DNA of 26,054 nt from Minisyncoccota bacterium (GCA_937970115.1 CALBVO010000081.1:1-26054); one strand, 5' to 3'; shown: positions 13,744 through 23,765, counted from the stretch's first letter. Made by a program: numbers and translations. Notes: generated by a model from the letters alone, not told the origin.

Positions 13744-13864
13744 AAAATTTCAAAAATGAGATAGAGAGCAAGGCATCGAGGCGCGAGGGCAGGAGGCGTC
13801 CGAGCCGGACGATGACTAAGCGAGCGCCGAAGATAACACAGCTATCTGCTCATTTTTAAATTTT
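13744..13864. repeat. Structured intergenic repeat of family R2 (copy B), at the rpoD 3' end
   Basis: Outer arms at 13744-13760 and 13849-13864 (CAAAAATGAG / CTCATTTTT plus AAAATT/AATTTT) pair over 16 bp with one bulge. The GC-rich core shares GAGGCGCGAG, GAGGCGTCC, GGACGATGA and GCGAGCGCC in order with the copy at 9595-9711. The central GTCCG/CGGAC stem differs from copy A but still pairs. The right arm abuts the rpoD stop codon. Confidence 0.7.
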
Positions 13865-15028
13865 CTAGTAATCTTGGAGTTTTTTAATCTTCTCATTTAC
13901 CCGAATCTTCTCATGTACCTTTGCCTCAATCTGACGAATACGCTCGCGCGTTACATCAAATTTACGACCAACCTCCTCGAGCGTATGTGAAATACCATCT
14001 ACCAAACCATAACGTAATTCAATAATAGTTCGTTCTTTTTCGGTAAGCTCATCAAGAATTTCTTGAAGTTGGTCCTTTAAGATAGTCTTAGAAGAATCGC
14101 GATCAGGTGATGGAATTGATTCATCGGCAATAAATTCACCACGTGTTGATTTCTCTTCTCCATCTGAACCAATTGGTTCTTCTAATGACATGGTTGTCTG
14201 ATTGATTTTTCCAATCATATGAATCTTTTCAACATCAAGCTCCATTTCCAAGGCAATTTCTTCAGGCAATGGTTCACGACCAAGATCCTGACTCATACGT
14301 TTGAACACTTGTTTATATTTTGAAATGGTTTCAACCATATGAACGGGAATACGAATCGTTCGTGATTGATCAGCCAAGGCACGTGTAATTGATTGACGAA
14401 TCCACCAGGTCGCGTAGGTCGAGAATTTATATCCTCGTGTCCAGTCAAATTTTTCAACTGCTTTGAATAATCCGATATTTCCTTCCTGAATAAGGTCAAG
14501 AAGCGTCAAATCTGGAGATCGTCCTACATATTTTTTTGCGAGTGATACTACCAAACGTAAGTTTGCCTTTGCAAGAAGGTTTTTTGCCTCGTCATCTCCT
14601 GCCTCGATTCGTTTTGCGAGTGATACTTCTTCGGCTGCTTTGATCAATGGATATTTACCAATTTCTCGCAGGTACATTTGAATAGAATCTTTTGTTTCGG
14701 GTTGTTTTTTTGTTGCAAAATCTTTTTCCAATAATTCCTCATCAGTCATATCAAGCATTCCTCCACCACCAGAACTCGTTCCTCCCTCAACGATTTCAAC
14801 CTCAGCATCACCAAGAAGACCATATAATTCATCAAGAAACATTACATCATCCTCAATATCTGGAAATTCTTTTAATATTTCCGCATAGGTTAAAAACCGT
14901 CGTTTCTTTCCTTTTTCGACAAGTGCTTTTGCCTTTTTATCTCGAGCCTCAATTTCTCGTTGCTCTTGAATATGTGTCTGCACTGGATCTACTTTTTGCT
15001 TCTTTGTAGTTGATTTTTTAGGTGCCAT
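13865..15028 (-). CDS. rpoD: Primary (housekeeping) sigma factor RpoD
   Basis: The 387-aa protein has a Lys-rich N-terminus and a region 1.1-like segment (RFLTYAEILKEFPDIEDD, 44-61). Region 1.2 follows (DSIQMYLREIG, 114-124), then region 2 with YKFSTYATWWIRQ (200-211), which melts and reads the -10. Region 3.0 VHMVETISK keeps His230 and Glu233, the residues that read extended -10 elements in E. coli RpoD. Region 4.2 is HTLEEVGRKFDVTRERIRQIE. The long non-conserved insertion of proteobacterial RpoD is absent. Its ATG is 2 nt from the dnaG stop, so translation is probably coupled. Co-transcription with rpoBC is uncommon. Confidence 0.96.
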   Translation of the reverse strand: MAPKKSTTKKQKVDPVQTHIQEQREIEARDKKAKALVEKGKKRRFLTYAEILKEFPDIEDDVMFLDELYGLLGDAEVEIVEGGTSSGGGGMLDMTDEELLEKDFATKKQPETKDSIQMYLREIGKYPLIKAAEEVSLAKRIEAGDDEAKNLLAKANLRLVVSLAKKYVGRSPDLTLLDLIQEGNIGLFKAVEKFDWTRGYKFSTYATWWIRQSITRALADQSRTIRIPVHMVETISKYKQVFKRMSQDLGREPLPEEIALEMELDVEKIHMIGKINQTTMSLEEPIGSDGEEKSTRGEFIADESIPSPDRDSSKTILKDQLQEILDELTEKERTIIELRYGLVDGISHTLEEVGRKFDVTRERIRQIEAKVHEKIRVNEKIKKLQDY

Positions 15029-15030
15029 AA

Positions 15031-16773
15031 TTATTTTTGAATAAGATTTTTTAAATCGGTTTTTAATAAAAGTAATTTTTGAAGTTCTGCTGTTAATTCA
15101 GCTATTTTTTCAGAATGTGATTGGGATTCATTTTGACGAATTTCTTCTAGTAGTTCCCCTGAACGATGATCAATATTTCGTATTTTTTCTTCAGCGAGCA
15201 TAGTTAACAATATATGGCCAAATGAGCTTGTTGAGATATCTTTATATTTATCTTGAAGAATAAATAATTGCATATTTTTTTCTGTTTCAGGAATCTCCTG
15301 AATAACAGATGTAATATCAGTATTAAATAATTCTGTATACAAAGAATTAATATGGTCGCTAACTGATGTTTCAATGTGATATTTTGAATCATTTATAAAA
15401 TAGGAAATATAAGCGACTTCTTTTTTGATATTTCGTTCAGGTAATTCTTGTGTGCGTGAAATAGATTCTTTTGTATTATTAGTTTTAATACTATCATCTT
15501 GATCAGGAGTAAATTGCGCAAAGTCATTTCGCACCGCATCTACACTCACCCCAAGAAATAATGATAATTTTTGTAAAATACGATCCTGAACCATAGCACT
15601 TTGCATAAGATGCACAAAGGTAAATAAATCATTATCAACAAGTTTCTTTTTCTCATTAAATGAATGATCTGCTCGATTAAATAATTCTAATCGATAATCA
15701 ATATAGTCTTTTGCATCACTTACGCACACATCCCATTGTTCCTTGCTGTGTTCTATAGTATCTGCTGGATCCATACCATCGGGCATGACAATAATTTTCA
15801 CTTGCATACCGTTACGATATGCAGCAAGGACGCTTCGACGTGTTGCCTTTATTCCTGCCTTATCACTATCAAGTGCCAGAAAAATATTATGAGTAAACCG
15901 TTTAATCATATTAATATGTTGATCAGTCAACCCTGTTCCAGAAATTGCAACGGTATGAATATATCCAGCCTGTTGAGCCATTAACACATCAAACTGGCCT
16001 TCTACCAATATACAAGCGTCTTCCTTACTCATAGCTGTTTTAGCAGTATGATATCCATAGAGAACCTTTGATTTATCAAATATTGGTCCTTCTGGACTAT
16101 TAATATATTTTGCACCCTTAACATCTGGATCATCGGTAAAAATTCTTCCCGAGAAACCAACCACGCGTCCACGTCCATCCATAAGAGGAAACATGATACG
16201 TGATCGAAATCTATCGTAATATCCACTTCCCTCTTTTTTAATAATCAATCCAACAGATTCAATATTCTGGTCAGTATATTTGCGTGATCTAAGGTAATCA
16301 TAACAATCACGCCACTCATCTAATGCAAAACCAATACGGAATCGAATGATCGTTTCCTTGGTCAAGCCACGTTGTAGTAGATGCTGTACAACATGACCAT
16401 TTTTTCGTAAATGGACTTCGTACCATTTGGTAATGTCATCCAAGATTTTAAATCGGTTTGTCGTTTCATTATGTTTCTCTAAAGAGACAGTATTTGATTC
16501 CAAGACAACTCCTGCCTTTTCTGCAAGTAATTTCAGTGCATCTGGAAACTCGATACGTTCGATTTCTTGAACAAAGGTAAACATATCACCACCCTTACCA
16601 CTTGAAAAACAGTAGAAAAAACCCTTCTCTGGTGAAACAAAGAATGATGGGGTTTTTTCATTAGTAAAGGGTGATTTTCCTTTGTATGTCTTTCCTGCCT
16701 TTTCAAGCTTTACATATGAACCCACCACATCAAGAATATTTAATTTATCTTTAATGATGTCGGTGTTTTTCAT
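15031..16773 (-). CDS. dnaG: DNA primase DnaG lacking most zinc-ribbon ligands
   Basis: The 580-aa protein keeps the DnaG layout. The N-terminal module (1-95) aligns with KGxCPFHNEKTPSFSVSPEK, but reads KGKSPFTNEKTPSF and YCFSSGKGGD. The four zinc positions are thus Ser34, Thr37, Cys55 and Ser58; only one ligand survives. The RNA-polymerase core has GFSGRIF (206-212) and the TOPRIM motifs VEGQFD (Glu258) and DSDKAG (Asp302, Asp304), so catalysis is probably intact. The C-terminal helicase-interaction part is divergent. It makes RNA primers at the replication fork. It lies 14 nt after rpoC and 2 nt before rpoD in one operon. Confidence 0.95.
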   Translation of the reverse strand: MKNTDIIKDKLNILDVVGSYVKLEKAGKTYKGKSPFTNEKTPSFFVSPEKGFFYCFSSGKGGDMFTFVQEIERIEFPDALKLLAEKAGVVLESNTVSLEKHNETTNRFKILDDITKWYEVHLRKNGHVVQHLLQRGLTKETIIRFRIGFALDEWRDCYDYLRSRKYTDQNIESVGLIIKKEGSGYYDRFRSRIMFPLMDGRGRVVGFSGRIFTDDPDVKGAKYINSPEGPIFDKSKVLYGYHTAKTAMSKEDACILVEGQFDVLMAQQAGYIHTVAISGTGLTDQHINMIKRFTHNIFLALDSDKAGIKATRRSVLAAYRNGMQVKIIVMPDGMDPADTIEHSKEQWDVCVSDAKDYIDYRLELFNRADHSFNEKKKLVDNDLFTFVHLMQSAMVQDRILQKLSLFLGVSVDAVRNDFAQFTPDQDDSIKTNNTKESISRTQELPERNIKKEVAYISYFINDSKYHIETSVSDHINSLYTELFNTDITSVIQEIPETEKNMQLFILQDKYKDISTSSFGHILLTMLAEEKIRNIDHRSGELLEEIRQNESQSHSEKIAELTAELQKLLLLKTDLKNLIQK

Positions 16774-16787
16774 GGTGATGGTTATAA

Positions 16788-19700
16788 TTATGAGATAACA
16801 ATATCGTCTCCAAGCTCAGCTTCAAGTGATTCAAGTTCTTCTTCTCGAATACGTGATGGCATTTCGTCAAATGCAATAAAATCATTTCGGAAACCTGTTC
16901 CAGCTGGAATCAGATTTCCAACAATTACATTCTCCTTTAATCCTCGCAATTCATCAGTTTCTCCACCTGCCGCAGCTGAAACCAAAATACGTGTTGTATG
17001 TTGAAATGAGGCTGATGACAACCAAGATTTAGTTGATAAGGCTACTTCTGAAATACCCTTAACAACCGTTGCTGCCTTGGCACCAAGTTTTCCTTCTGCT
17101 TCTACAAGGTTGTTTTCTTGAATTAATTCAATATATTCAACAACATCTCCTGTTGAGAATTTAGTATCTCCTGGTGAGGTAATCTTACGTCGTGAGAACA
17201 TCAAACGTGTAATAATTTCAATATGTTTTGTTGATACGGGCGCAGAGTTTAATTCGTATACTTTTGCTACCTCAGATACAACATATTCTTGTGTTCGATC
17301 GGTTCCTGCAATATCAAACAATTCATCAATATTTGCTGAACCATCGGTGATAAGATCTCCTACCTCAACACGGTCATTTTTCTTTACTACTGGAGTTCGT
17401 CGTTTATCAAGCTCATATTCAACCGTTCGTGTCTTATTAGATCCAACCGTAATTTCAGTATCTGAAAGAACTTCAATAATTTTTACTCCTTCTTTTTCTC
17501 GAACATCTACTACCATTCCTCCAGTTTTGGAAATAACTGCTGGTGACTTAATATTTGAACGTTTTTCAAAGAGCTCTTCAATACGTGGAAGACCCGTTGT
17601 AATATCAAGTCCTGTAACTCCTCCAGCGTGGAAGGTTCGCAGTGTTAGCTGTGTTCCTGGCTCCCCAATTGATTGAGAAGCAATAGTCCCAATGGCTTCT
17701 CCAACTTTTACCAGAGCATTTCGCCCAAGATCAAGACCGTAACATTTTTGACATACACCATGCAAAGAATCACATTTAATTGGTGTTCGTACAGGGACTT
17801 CGGTTATTCCCGCCCCAACAATAGCTTCGGCATCATTACGATCAATAAGATGATTTTTCTTAAGAATTGTTTCCCCTTTTACATCAACTACCTTTGAGGA
17901 GGTAACTCGTCCAATAATATTTTCTAATAATGGTTTTACAATTCCATCATAATCAATATCAGTGGCAATAACATGTTTTTTAGTTTTACAATCTTCTTCA
18001 GTAACAACAACATCCTGAGCAACATCATGCAAACGTCGCGTTAGGTACCCAGCTGACGCTGTTTTCAACGCCGTATCAGTAAGACCCTTACGAGATCCGT
18101 GAGTCGTAATAAAATATTCAATTGGCGTTAGTCCTTCTTTATATGAAGAAAGGATTGGAAAATCAATTGCACGCCCTGACGCATTAACAATAACCCCCTT
18201 CATTCCTCCCATTTGTAGCATGTTCGATGTTGAACCACGCGCACCGGAAGTCACCATATCAAAAATAGATTCAGAAGCATCAAGATTTTCACCAATAACT
18301 TTTTCTACGTCAACCTTAACTCCCTCCCATAGCTCAATCGTTTTTCGATATCGCTCTGATTCAGAAATAAGACCTTCTTCGTATTGATCCTGGATTTCAA
18401 GTGCAGATTTTCGTCCGTTTTCGATAATAGTATGTTTTTCTTCTGGAATAATGGCATCAGAATATCCAAAAGTTGACCCCGAGAAGGTTACATATTTAAA
18501 TCCAAAATCTTTAATTTTATCAACCACAGGTGCAGTTTCTTCGATGCCGTATTTTTCAATTAAACGAGCAATAATTCGTGAGATATCTTTCTTTTTAATA
18601 TCTTGGTTCAGATATCCGAAGTCCTTTGGCATAATACTGTTGAACAATAATCGCCCAACGGTTGTTTCAAATGGTTTTCCATCAAATTCAGCATATCGTT
18701 CTGATTCTGTTGGAAGAACATGAATCTTTGCTCGAAAATCTACTTTTTCATAATCATAAGCAGTTACAGCTTCATTTGGTGATGAGAAAATTTTTCCTTC
18801 ACCATCAGCACCTTCAACAGCACGTGTCATCCAGTAAACCCCAAGAACCATATCCTGTGAGGGAGCAACGGTTGGTTCACCTGATGCTGGTCGCAAAAGG
18901 TTTTTACTCGATGCCATAAGTTCCTTAGCCTCGAATTGAGCTTCCTCTGAAAGCGGTACATGCACGGCCATTTGATCCCCATCAAAATCGGCGTTAAATC
19001 CGTTTACTGATAGTGGGTGTAGTTGGATTGCCTTTCCTTCAATAAGAATTGGCTGAAATGCCCGAATTGAAAGTCGGTGCAATGTTGGTGCACGATTCAA
19101 GAGAACATATTTCCCTTCAATAACTTGTTCTAAAATTTCCCAAATTTCATCAGTTGGTTGCTCAAGTAACTTCCCTGCTCCGCGAACATTAAAGGCCATT
19201 TCTCGTTCAATAATTTTTGAAATAACAAATGGTCGGAATAATTCAAGAGCCATATTCTTAGGAAGACCACATTGATCAATTCTTAGTTTAGGACCAACCA
19301 CGATAACCGAACGTCCAGAATAATCGACTCGTTTACCAAGAAGGTTTTGTCGGAACAAACCTTGTTTTCCTTTTAATTGATCCGAGAGAGATTTAAGATT
19401 TCGTTTTTGTGATGATGATTTTGCAACAGTCCCTGAATGTTTTCGAATCGTGTTATCAATCAATGAATCACATGCTTCCTGAAGAATACGTTTTTCGTTT
19501 CGCAAAATTACATCAGGAGCACCAATCGTCATTAATTTTTTCAACCGATTATTTCGGTTAATTACACGACGGTACAGATCATTAACATCAGATGTTGCAT
19601 ATCGTCCACCCTCAAGAGCCACCATAGGTCGCAATGCTGGTGGAATAACTGGGATCACCTCTAGGAACATCCATTCAGGACGAATATTCTCTCGATTTAA

Positions 19701-20489
19701 TGATCGAAGTAATGATAGTCGTTTTTCAATTTTAGTTCGAACAGCTACTGATTTTGTTGCTTGCACTGCTTCATTTAATTCAGTTTCAAGAGTATTCAAG
19801 TTAAGTGTTTTGAAGATATAGAAAATCGCTTCTGCACCAATACCTGCTTCGAAAATTGAACCAAATTTAAGTGAATAAATATTATATTCATCTTCAGAAA
19901 TAACTTTATAAGGAACAATTTCCTGAATTTGTTTTTTTGTTGTATCAAAAAGTGTTTTAAGTTTTTCTTTGTCTTCATCAGATTCAAGAGTTTTTTGCTT
20001 TGCCTTGTATTCACGTTGTAACTCCTTAAGAACATTATCTTTTGCTTCTTGGTGCACATCAGTAATAATATAGCTCGCAAAATAAATAACTTTTTCTAAT
20101 TGAGAAACAGGAATATTAAGCACTAATCCCATTCGTGATGGAATACCGCGCAAGAACCAAATATGTGCAACAGGTGAAGCCAAATCAATATGACCCATCC
20201 GCGTGCGACGTACGATTGCTCGCGTAACTTCTACACCACATTTTTCACATACGATATCTCGATAACGAATACCTTTATATTTTCCACAGTAACATTCATA
20301 ATCTTTTTCTGGTCCAAAAATTCGTTCATCAAATAACCCGTTCCGCTCAGAACGACCAGTTCGATAGTTAATAGTTTCTGGTTTTGCTACCTCTCCGTGT
20401 GACCATGATCGAATTTTTTCTGGTGATGCAAGACGAATTGAAACTTGTTTTTCTTGTTGAATCTTTTTTATTGTTTCTATTGTATTCAT
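16788..20489 (-). CDS. rpoC: DNA-directed RNA polymerase subunit beta'
   Basis: The 1233-aa protein has the N-terminal zinc ribbon (Cys66, Cys68, Cys81, Cys84). The catalytic NADFDGD motif is at 499-505 (Asp501, Asp503, Asp505 hold the active Mg). The trigger-loop region LTDTALKTASAGYLTRR lies at 803-819, and the second zinc site is Cys834, Cys906, Cys913, Cys916. The end contains the short DDIVIS tail after the clamp and jaw segments, without the large lineage inserts of proteobacteria. It forms the active centre with RpoB. It starts 5 nt after the rpoB stop and precedes dnaG by 14 nt. Confidence 0.98.
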   Translation of the reverse strand: MNTIETIKKIQQEKQVSIRLASPEKIRSWSHGEVAKPETINYRTGRSERNGLFDERIFGPEKDYECYCGKYKGIRYRDIVCEKCGVEVTRAIVRRTRMGHIDLASPVAHIWFLRGIPSRMGLVLNIPVSQLEKVIYFASYIITDVHQEAKDNVLKELQREYKAKQKTLESDEDKEKLKTLFDTTKKQIQEIVPYKVISEDEYNIYSLKFGSIFEAGIGAEAIFYIFKTLNLNTLETELNEAVQATKSVAVRTKIEKRLSLLRSLNRENIRPEWMFLEVIPVIPPALRPMVALEGGRYATSDVNDLYRRVINRNNRLKKLMTIGAPDVILRNEKRILQEACDSLIDNTIRKHSGTVAKSSSQKRNLKSLSDQLKGKQGLFRQNLLGKRVDYSGRSVIVVGPKLRIDQCGLPKNMALELFRPFVISKIIEREMAFNVRGAGKLLEQPTDEIWEILEQVIEGKYVLLNRAPTLHRLSIRAFQPILIEGKAIQLHPLSVNGFNADFDGDQMAVHVPLSEEAQFEAKELMASSKNLLRPASGEPTVAPSQDMVLGVYWMTRAVEGADGEGKIFSSPNEAVTAYDYEKVDFRAKIHVLPTESERYAEFDGKPFETTVGRLLFNSIMPKDFGYLNQDIKKKDISRIIARLIEKYGIEETAPVVDKIKDFGFKYVTFSGSTFGYSDAIIPEEKHTIIENGRKSALEIQDQYEEGLISESERYRKTIELWEGVKVDVEKVIGENLDASESIFDMVTSGARGSTSNMLQMGGMKGVIVNASGRAIDFPILSSYKEGLTPIEYFITTHGSRKGLTDTALKTASAGYLTRRLHDVAQDVVVTEEDCKTKKHVIATDIDYDGIVKPLLENIIGRVTSSKVVDVKGETILKKNHLIDRNDAEAIVGAGITEVPVRTPIKCDSLHGVCQKCYGLDLGRNALVKVGEAIGTIASQSIGEPGTQLTLRTFHAGGVTGLDITTGLPRIEELFEKRSNIKSPAVISKTGGMVVDVREKEGVKIIEVLSDTEITVGSNKTRTVEYELDKRRTPVVKKNDRVEVGDLITDGSANIDELFDIAGTDRTQEYVVSEVAKVYELNSAPVSTKHIEIITRLMFSRRKITSPGDTKFSTGDVVEYIELIQENNLVEAEGKLGAKAATVVKGISEVALSTKSWLSSASFQHTTRILVSAAAGGETDELRGLKENVIVGNLIPAGTGFRNDFIAFDEMPSRIREEELESLEAELGDDIVIS

Positions 20490-20494
20490 AATGA

Positions 20495-23400
20495 TTATGC
20501 TTTATCTGGTTCTGGAGTTACCTCTGCTGACTCAACATCAACAATAGCTTCCTCATCAACACTAATAAGATTTTTTTCTCGAATAATATCTAAGTTAACA
20601 TCTAATGATAATCCACGTAGATAATTCACCAACACTTCAAATGACGCTGGAGTATTTTGTTGATCAATTTTCTGACCTTTAATAATTGAATCAAAAGCAG
20701 CAGAACGTCCAACAACATCGTCAGATTTAATGGTTAACATTTCTCGCAGAGTGTGAGCGGCCCCATACCCTTCGAGCGCCCATACCTCCATCTCTCCGAA
20801 TCGCTGACCTCCTGATTGCGCCTTACCACCGAGCGGTTGTTGAGTAATTAATGAGTATGGTCCGATTGAACGTGCGTGCATTTTATCATCAATCATATGA
20901 TGTAATTTCAAAATATACATGTATCCAACAGCAACGTCTTGATCAAATTTCTGGCCTGTTCTCCCGTCAAACAAAGTTACCTTTCCAGACCCTGAAAATC
21001 CAGCCGTTTCTAATTCTGCTGCAATTTCGTCAGCTGTTGCCCCAGCAAAAGATGGAACAATGGCTTGATATCCAAGGGTATTTGCCGCAAGTCCAAGGTG
21101 CATTTCAAGAATTTGACCAAGGTTCATACGTGACGGAATTCCAAGCGGTGTCAAAATAACATCAATCGGTGTTCCATCGGCCATATAAGGCATATCTTCC
21201 TCTGGCAGCACAATGGAGATAACTCCCTTGTTACCATGTCGCCCAGCAAGCTTATCTCCTACCTTGATATTACGTAATTGTGCAATTTCAATGTATACCT
21301 TTTTCAAAACTCCTGATTCAAGTTTATGCCCTTGGTCTCGTGAAAATACTTTTACTCCAATGATTCGTCCTTTCTTTCCATATCCCAGACGTAGTGAAGT
21401 ATCCTTAACATCACGTGATTTTTCTCCAAAAATTGATCGCAAAAGTTTTTCTTCTGGAGTGAGCTCTGTTTCACCTTTTGGTGTAACCTTTCCAACCAAA
21501 ATATCATTTTCTCCAACGTATGCCCCAACACGAACAATTCCGTCTTCATCAAGATTTTTTAATCGTACCTCTCCGACATTTGGAATATCAGTAGTCGTTT
21601 GTTCTTCTCCTAATTTCGTATCTCGAACAACACACTCATATTCATCAATTCGAATTGAGGTGAAAATTGAATTTTTCACCAATTTTTCTGAAAGAATAAT
21701 CGCATCCTCAAAGTTTTGACCATTCCAGCACATAAATGCAACCAAAACGTTTTGACCAATCGCCAATTGTCCACCTTCTGTTGTAGAAGTATCTGCGAGA
21801 ACTTGTCCTTTTTTTACCTTGTCACCGGTCGTCACAATTGAACGTTGGTGGAAAAAAGAGTTTGAGTTTGTTCGAATAAAGTTAATCAGATTATAGGTTT
21901 CGATATTCCCTTTTGAATCTTTTACGGAAATATGTTTTCCATCTGATTCGACAACGGTTCCATTTGATCGTGAAATCACCACGCGACCTGTGTCGAGCGC
22001 TGCTTTTCCTTCCATACCTGTTCCAACAAGTGGCGCTTGTGGCACTACTAATGGTACGGCTTGTTTCATCATGTTCGATCCCATTAAAGATCGGTTAGCA
22101 TCATCAGCTTCCAAGAATGGAATCAATGATGTCGCAACAGAGAATGCTGCATTTGTCGCAACGTCAATATATTCAACATCTTCACGTGCACAAATACCTG
22201 GGCGTGTTTTAATACGCGCTTCAACAATATCGTTAATAAATTTACCATTTTTATCGTATGGGTTCGATGCGTGAGCGATATTATATTTTTCTTCATCCAT
22301 TGCATTTAGGTATTCAATTTCTCCCGTTACCTTTCCTTTTACTACTTTTGCGTATGGCGCTTCAATCATTCCAAAATTATTAATTCGAGCGTATACACTC
22401 ATACGTAAAATCAATCCAATGTTTTGCCCTTCTGGAGTATGGATTGGACATACACGCCCATAATGAGACGGGTGCACATCACGTACCTCAAATCCAGCAC
22501 GTTCACGCGTGAGACCTCCTGGTCCAAGAGCAGACAATGTCCGTAGGTGAGAAATTTCTGAAAGAGCGTTCTCTTGATCCATATATTGTGACAACTGTGA
22601 TGTTGCAAAGAATTCCTTCATACGAGCCTGGAATGGTCGTTGATTTACCAAAGTCATCGATCCAGTTGTATCATTATCAACAGTCGACATTCTATCTCGA
22701 ATATTTCGTTTCATTTGAGATAATGCCTGACGAACTTTTTGCTCAAGTAATTCTCCTACGAATCGCACACGTCGTGACCCAAGGTGATCAATATCATCTG
22801 CTCGTGCTGTTGGATCCACGTTCATATGAGCGATTTTTGTCATAATAATAACAAGATCTTCAACCTGAAGGGTTTGCTCGTAAACACCCTTTTTGGGGAG
22901 TGCTTTATCAAATCGTTTATTGAAATGATATCGTCCAACTTCTGACATGTCATAAAGTGTTTCCCCAAAAATGGCTTCAAAATATTCAACCAATGCATCT
23001 GGTGATGCTACTTCTCCATCACGAATTCGCCTGTATACATCTGCGTAGGCTTCTTGTTTATCCAATGAGGTATCTTTTGCAAGGGTTGCTTCGATTTGCT
23101 TGTATGCTATTTCATCATCCTTAAATGCTTCTAGAATTTCTTCGCTTGTTTCTAATCCAAAAACACGGAGTAATGCTGTTGCGGCAAATTTACGTTTTTT
23201 ATCGATACGCACATAGATAGCTCCATCTTTGTTTGATTCAAATTCAATCCATGCTCCCCGTGCAGGAATAATTTTTGCCCCAAAGAATGGTCCTTTTACA
23301 TGGTCATCCATAGTAAAGAAAACTCCATATGATCGCGCTAGTTGCGGCACAATAACACGCTCGATACCATTAATAATAAAAGTACCGTGCGGTGTCATAT

Positions 23401-23734
23401 ACGGAATCTCTGTTAAAAAGATTTCTTCTTCTTTTGTAGAATCAAGTGTTTTATTATACAAAGACACTCGTCCCTTGAGGCGAGCTTCGTAGGTCTTTTT
23501 ATTTTCTCGAGCATAGTACTCGTCAAACTCAGGTGGTTCAATAGAAAAATCCAAGAAATTAAGTTCAAATTTCTTTTCTGAGTAGTCCATAATTGGAGAG
23601 AACTCCATGATAGCATTTTGGATGCCACCTTCCATAAATTTTTCAAAAGATTCAATTTGATTTTCAACCAAGTTTGGCATTTCAATCAATGGATCTTTAT
23701 ACTTTGAAAAATATTTTTTTTCGCGTGTATTCAT
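20495..23734 (-). CDS. rpoB: DNA-directed RNA polymerase subunit beta
   Basis: The 1079-aa protein begins MNTREKKYFSKYKDPLIEMPNLVENQIESF, the usual protrusion start. It contains the rifampicin-pocket region (FATSQLSQYMDQENALSEISHLRTLSALGPGGL with RAGFEVRDVHPSHYGRVCPIHTPEGQNIGL), the GDKLAGRHGNKGVIS stretch, and the C-terminal clamp-associated GGKAQSGGQRFGEMEVWALEGYGA. There are no large insertions. The start ATG at 23732-23734 has no SD; a stable hairpin sits 11 nt upstream, and a sigma-70 promoter about 140 nt upstream (23872-23899). It is the first gene of the rpoB-rpoC-dnaG-rpoD operon. Confidence 0.98.
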   Translation of the reverse strand: MNTREKKYFSKYKDPLIEMPNLVENQIESFEKFMEGGIQNAIMEFSPIMDYSEKKFELNFLDFSIEPPEFDEYYARENKKTYEARLKGRVSLYNKTLDSTKEEEIFLTEIPYMTPHGTFIINGIERVIVPQLARSYGVFFTMDDHVKGPFFGAKIIPARGAWIEFESNKDGAIYVRIDKKRKFAATALLRVFGLETSEEILEAFKDDEIAYKQIEATLAKDTSLDKQEAYADVYRRIRDGEVASPDALVEYFEAIFGETLYDMSEVGRYHFNKRFDKALPKKGVYEQTLQVEDLVIIMTKIAHMNVDPTARADDIDHLGSRRVRFVGELLEQKVRQALSQMKRNIRDRMSTVDNDTTGSMTLVNQRPFQARMKEFFATSQLSQYMDQENALSEISHLRTLSALGPGGLTRERAGFEVRDVHPSHYGRVCPIHTPEGQNIGLILRMSVYARINNFGMIEAPYAKVVKGKVTGEIEYLNAMDEEKYNIAHASNPYDKNGKFINDIVEARIKTRPGICAREDVEYIDVATNAAFSVATSLIPFLEADDANRSLMGSNMMKQAVPLVVPQAPLVGTGMEGKAALDTGRVVISRSNGTVVESDGKHISVKDSKGNIETYNLINFIRTNSNSFFHQRSIVTTGDKVKKGQVLADTSTTEGGQLAIGQNVLVAFMCWNGQNFEDAIILSEKLVKNSIFTSIRIDEYECVVRDTKLGEEQTTTDIPNVGEVRLKNLDEDGIVRVGAYVGENDILVGKVTPKGETELTPEEKLLRSIFGEKSRDVKDTSLRLGYGKKGRIIGVKVFSRDQGHKLESGVLKKVYIEIAQLRNIKVGDKLAGRHGNKGVISIVLPEEDMPYMADGTPIDVILTPLGIPSRMNLGQILEMHLGLAANTLGYQAIVPSFAGATADEIAAELETAGFSGSGKVTLFDGRTGQKFDQDVAVGYMYILKLHHMIDDKMHARSIGPYSLITQQPLGGKAQSGGQRFGEMEVWALEGYGAAHTLREMLTIKSDDVVGRSAAFDSIIKGQKIDQQNTPASFEVLVNYLRGLSLDVNLDIIREKNLISVDEEAIVDVESAEVTPEPDKA

Positions 23735-23745
23735 AACAGAAAATT

Positions 23746-23765
23746 CACCAAAGAGAACTTTGGTG
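23746..23765 (-). promoter_or_regulatory. Hairpin in the rpoB leader next to the start codon
   Basis: CACCAAAG and CTTTGGTG form a perfect 8-bp stem around a 4-nt loop (TTCT on the mRNA). It ends 11 nt before the rpoB ATG and occupies the place where a ribosome would load; no SD is visible. A role in translational control is inferred only from position. Confidence 0.5.

Noticed and set aside
21213..21719. Plus-strand open frame of 168 codons opposite rpoB
   Set aside because: It is a shadow of rpoB codon composition; no promoter or terminator fits it.
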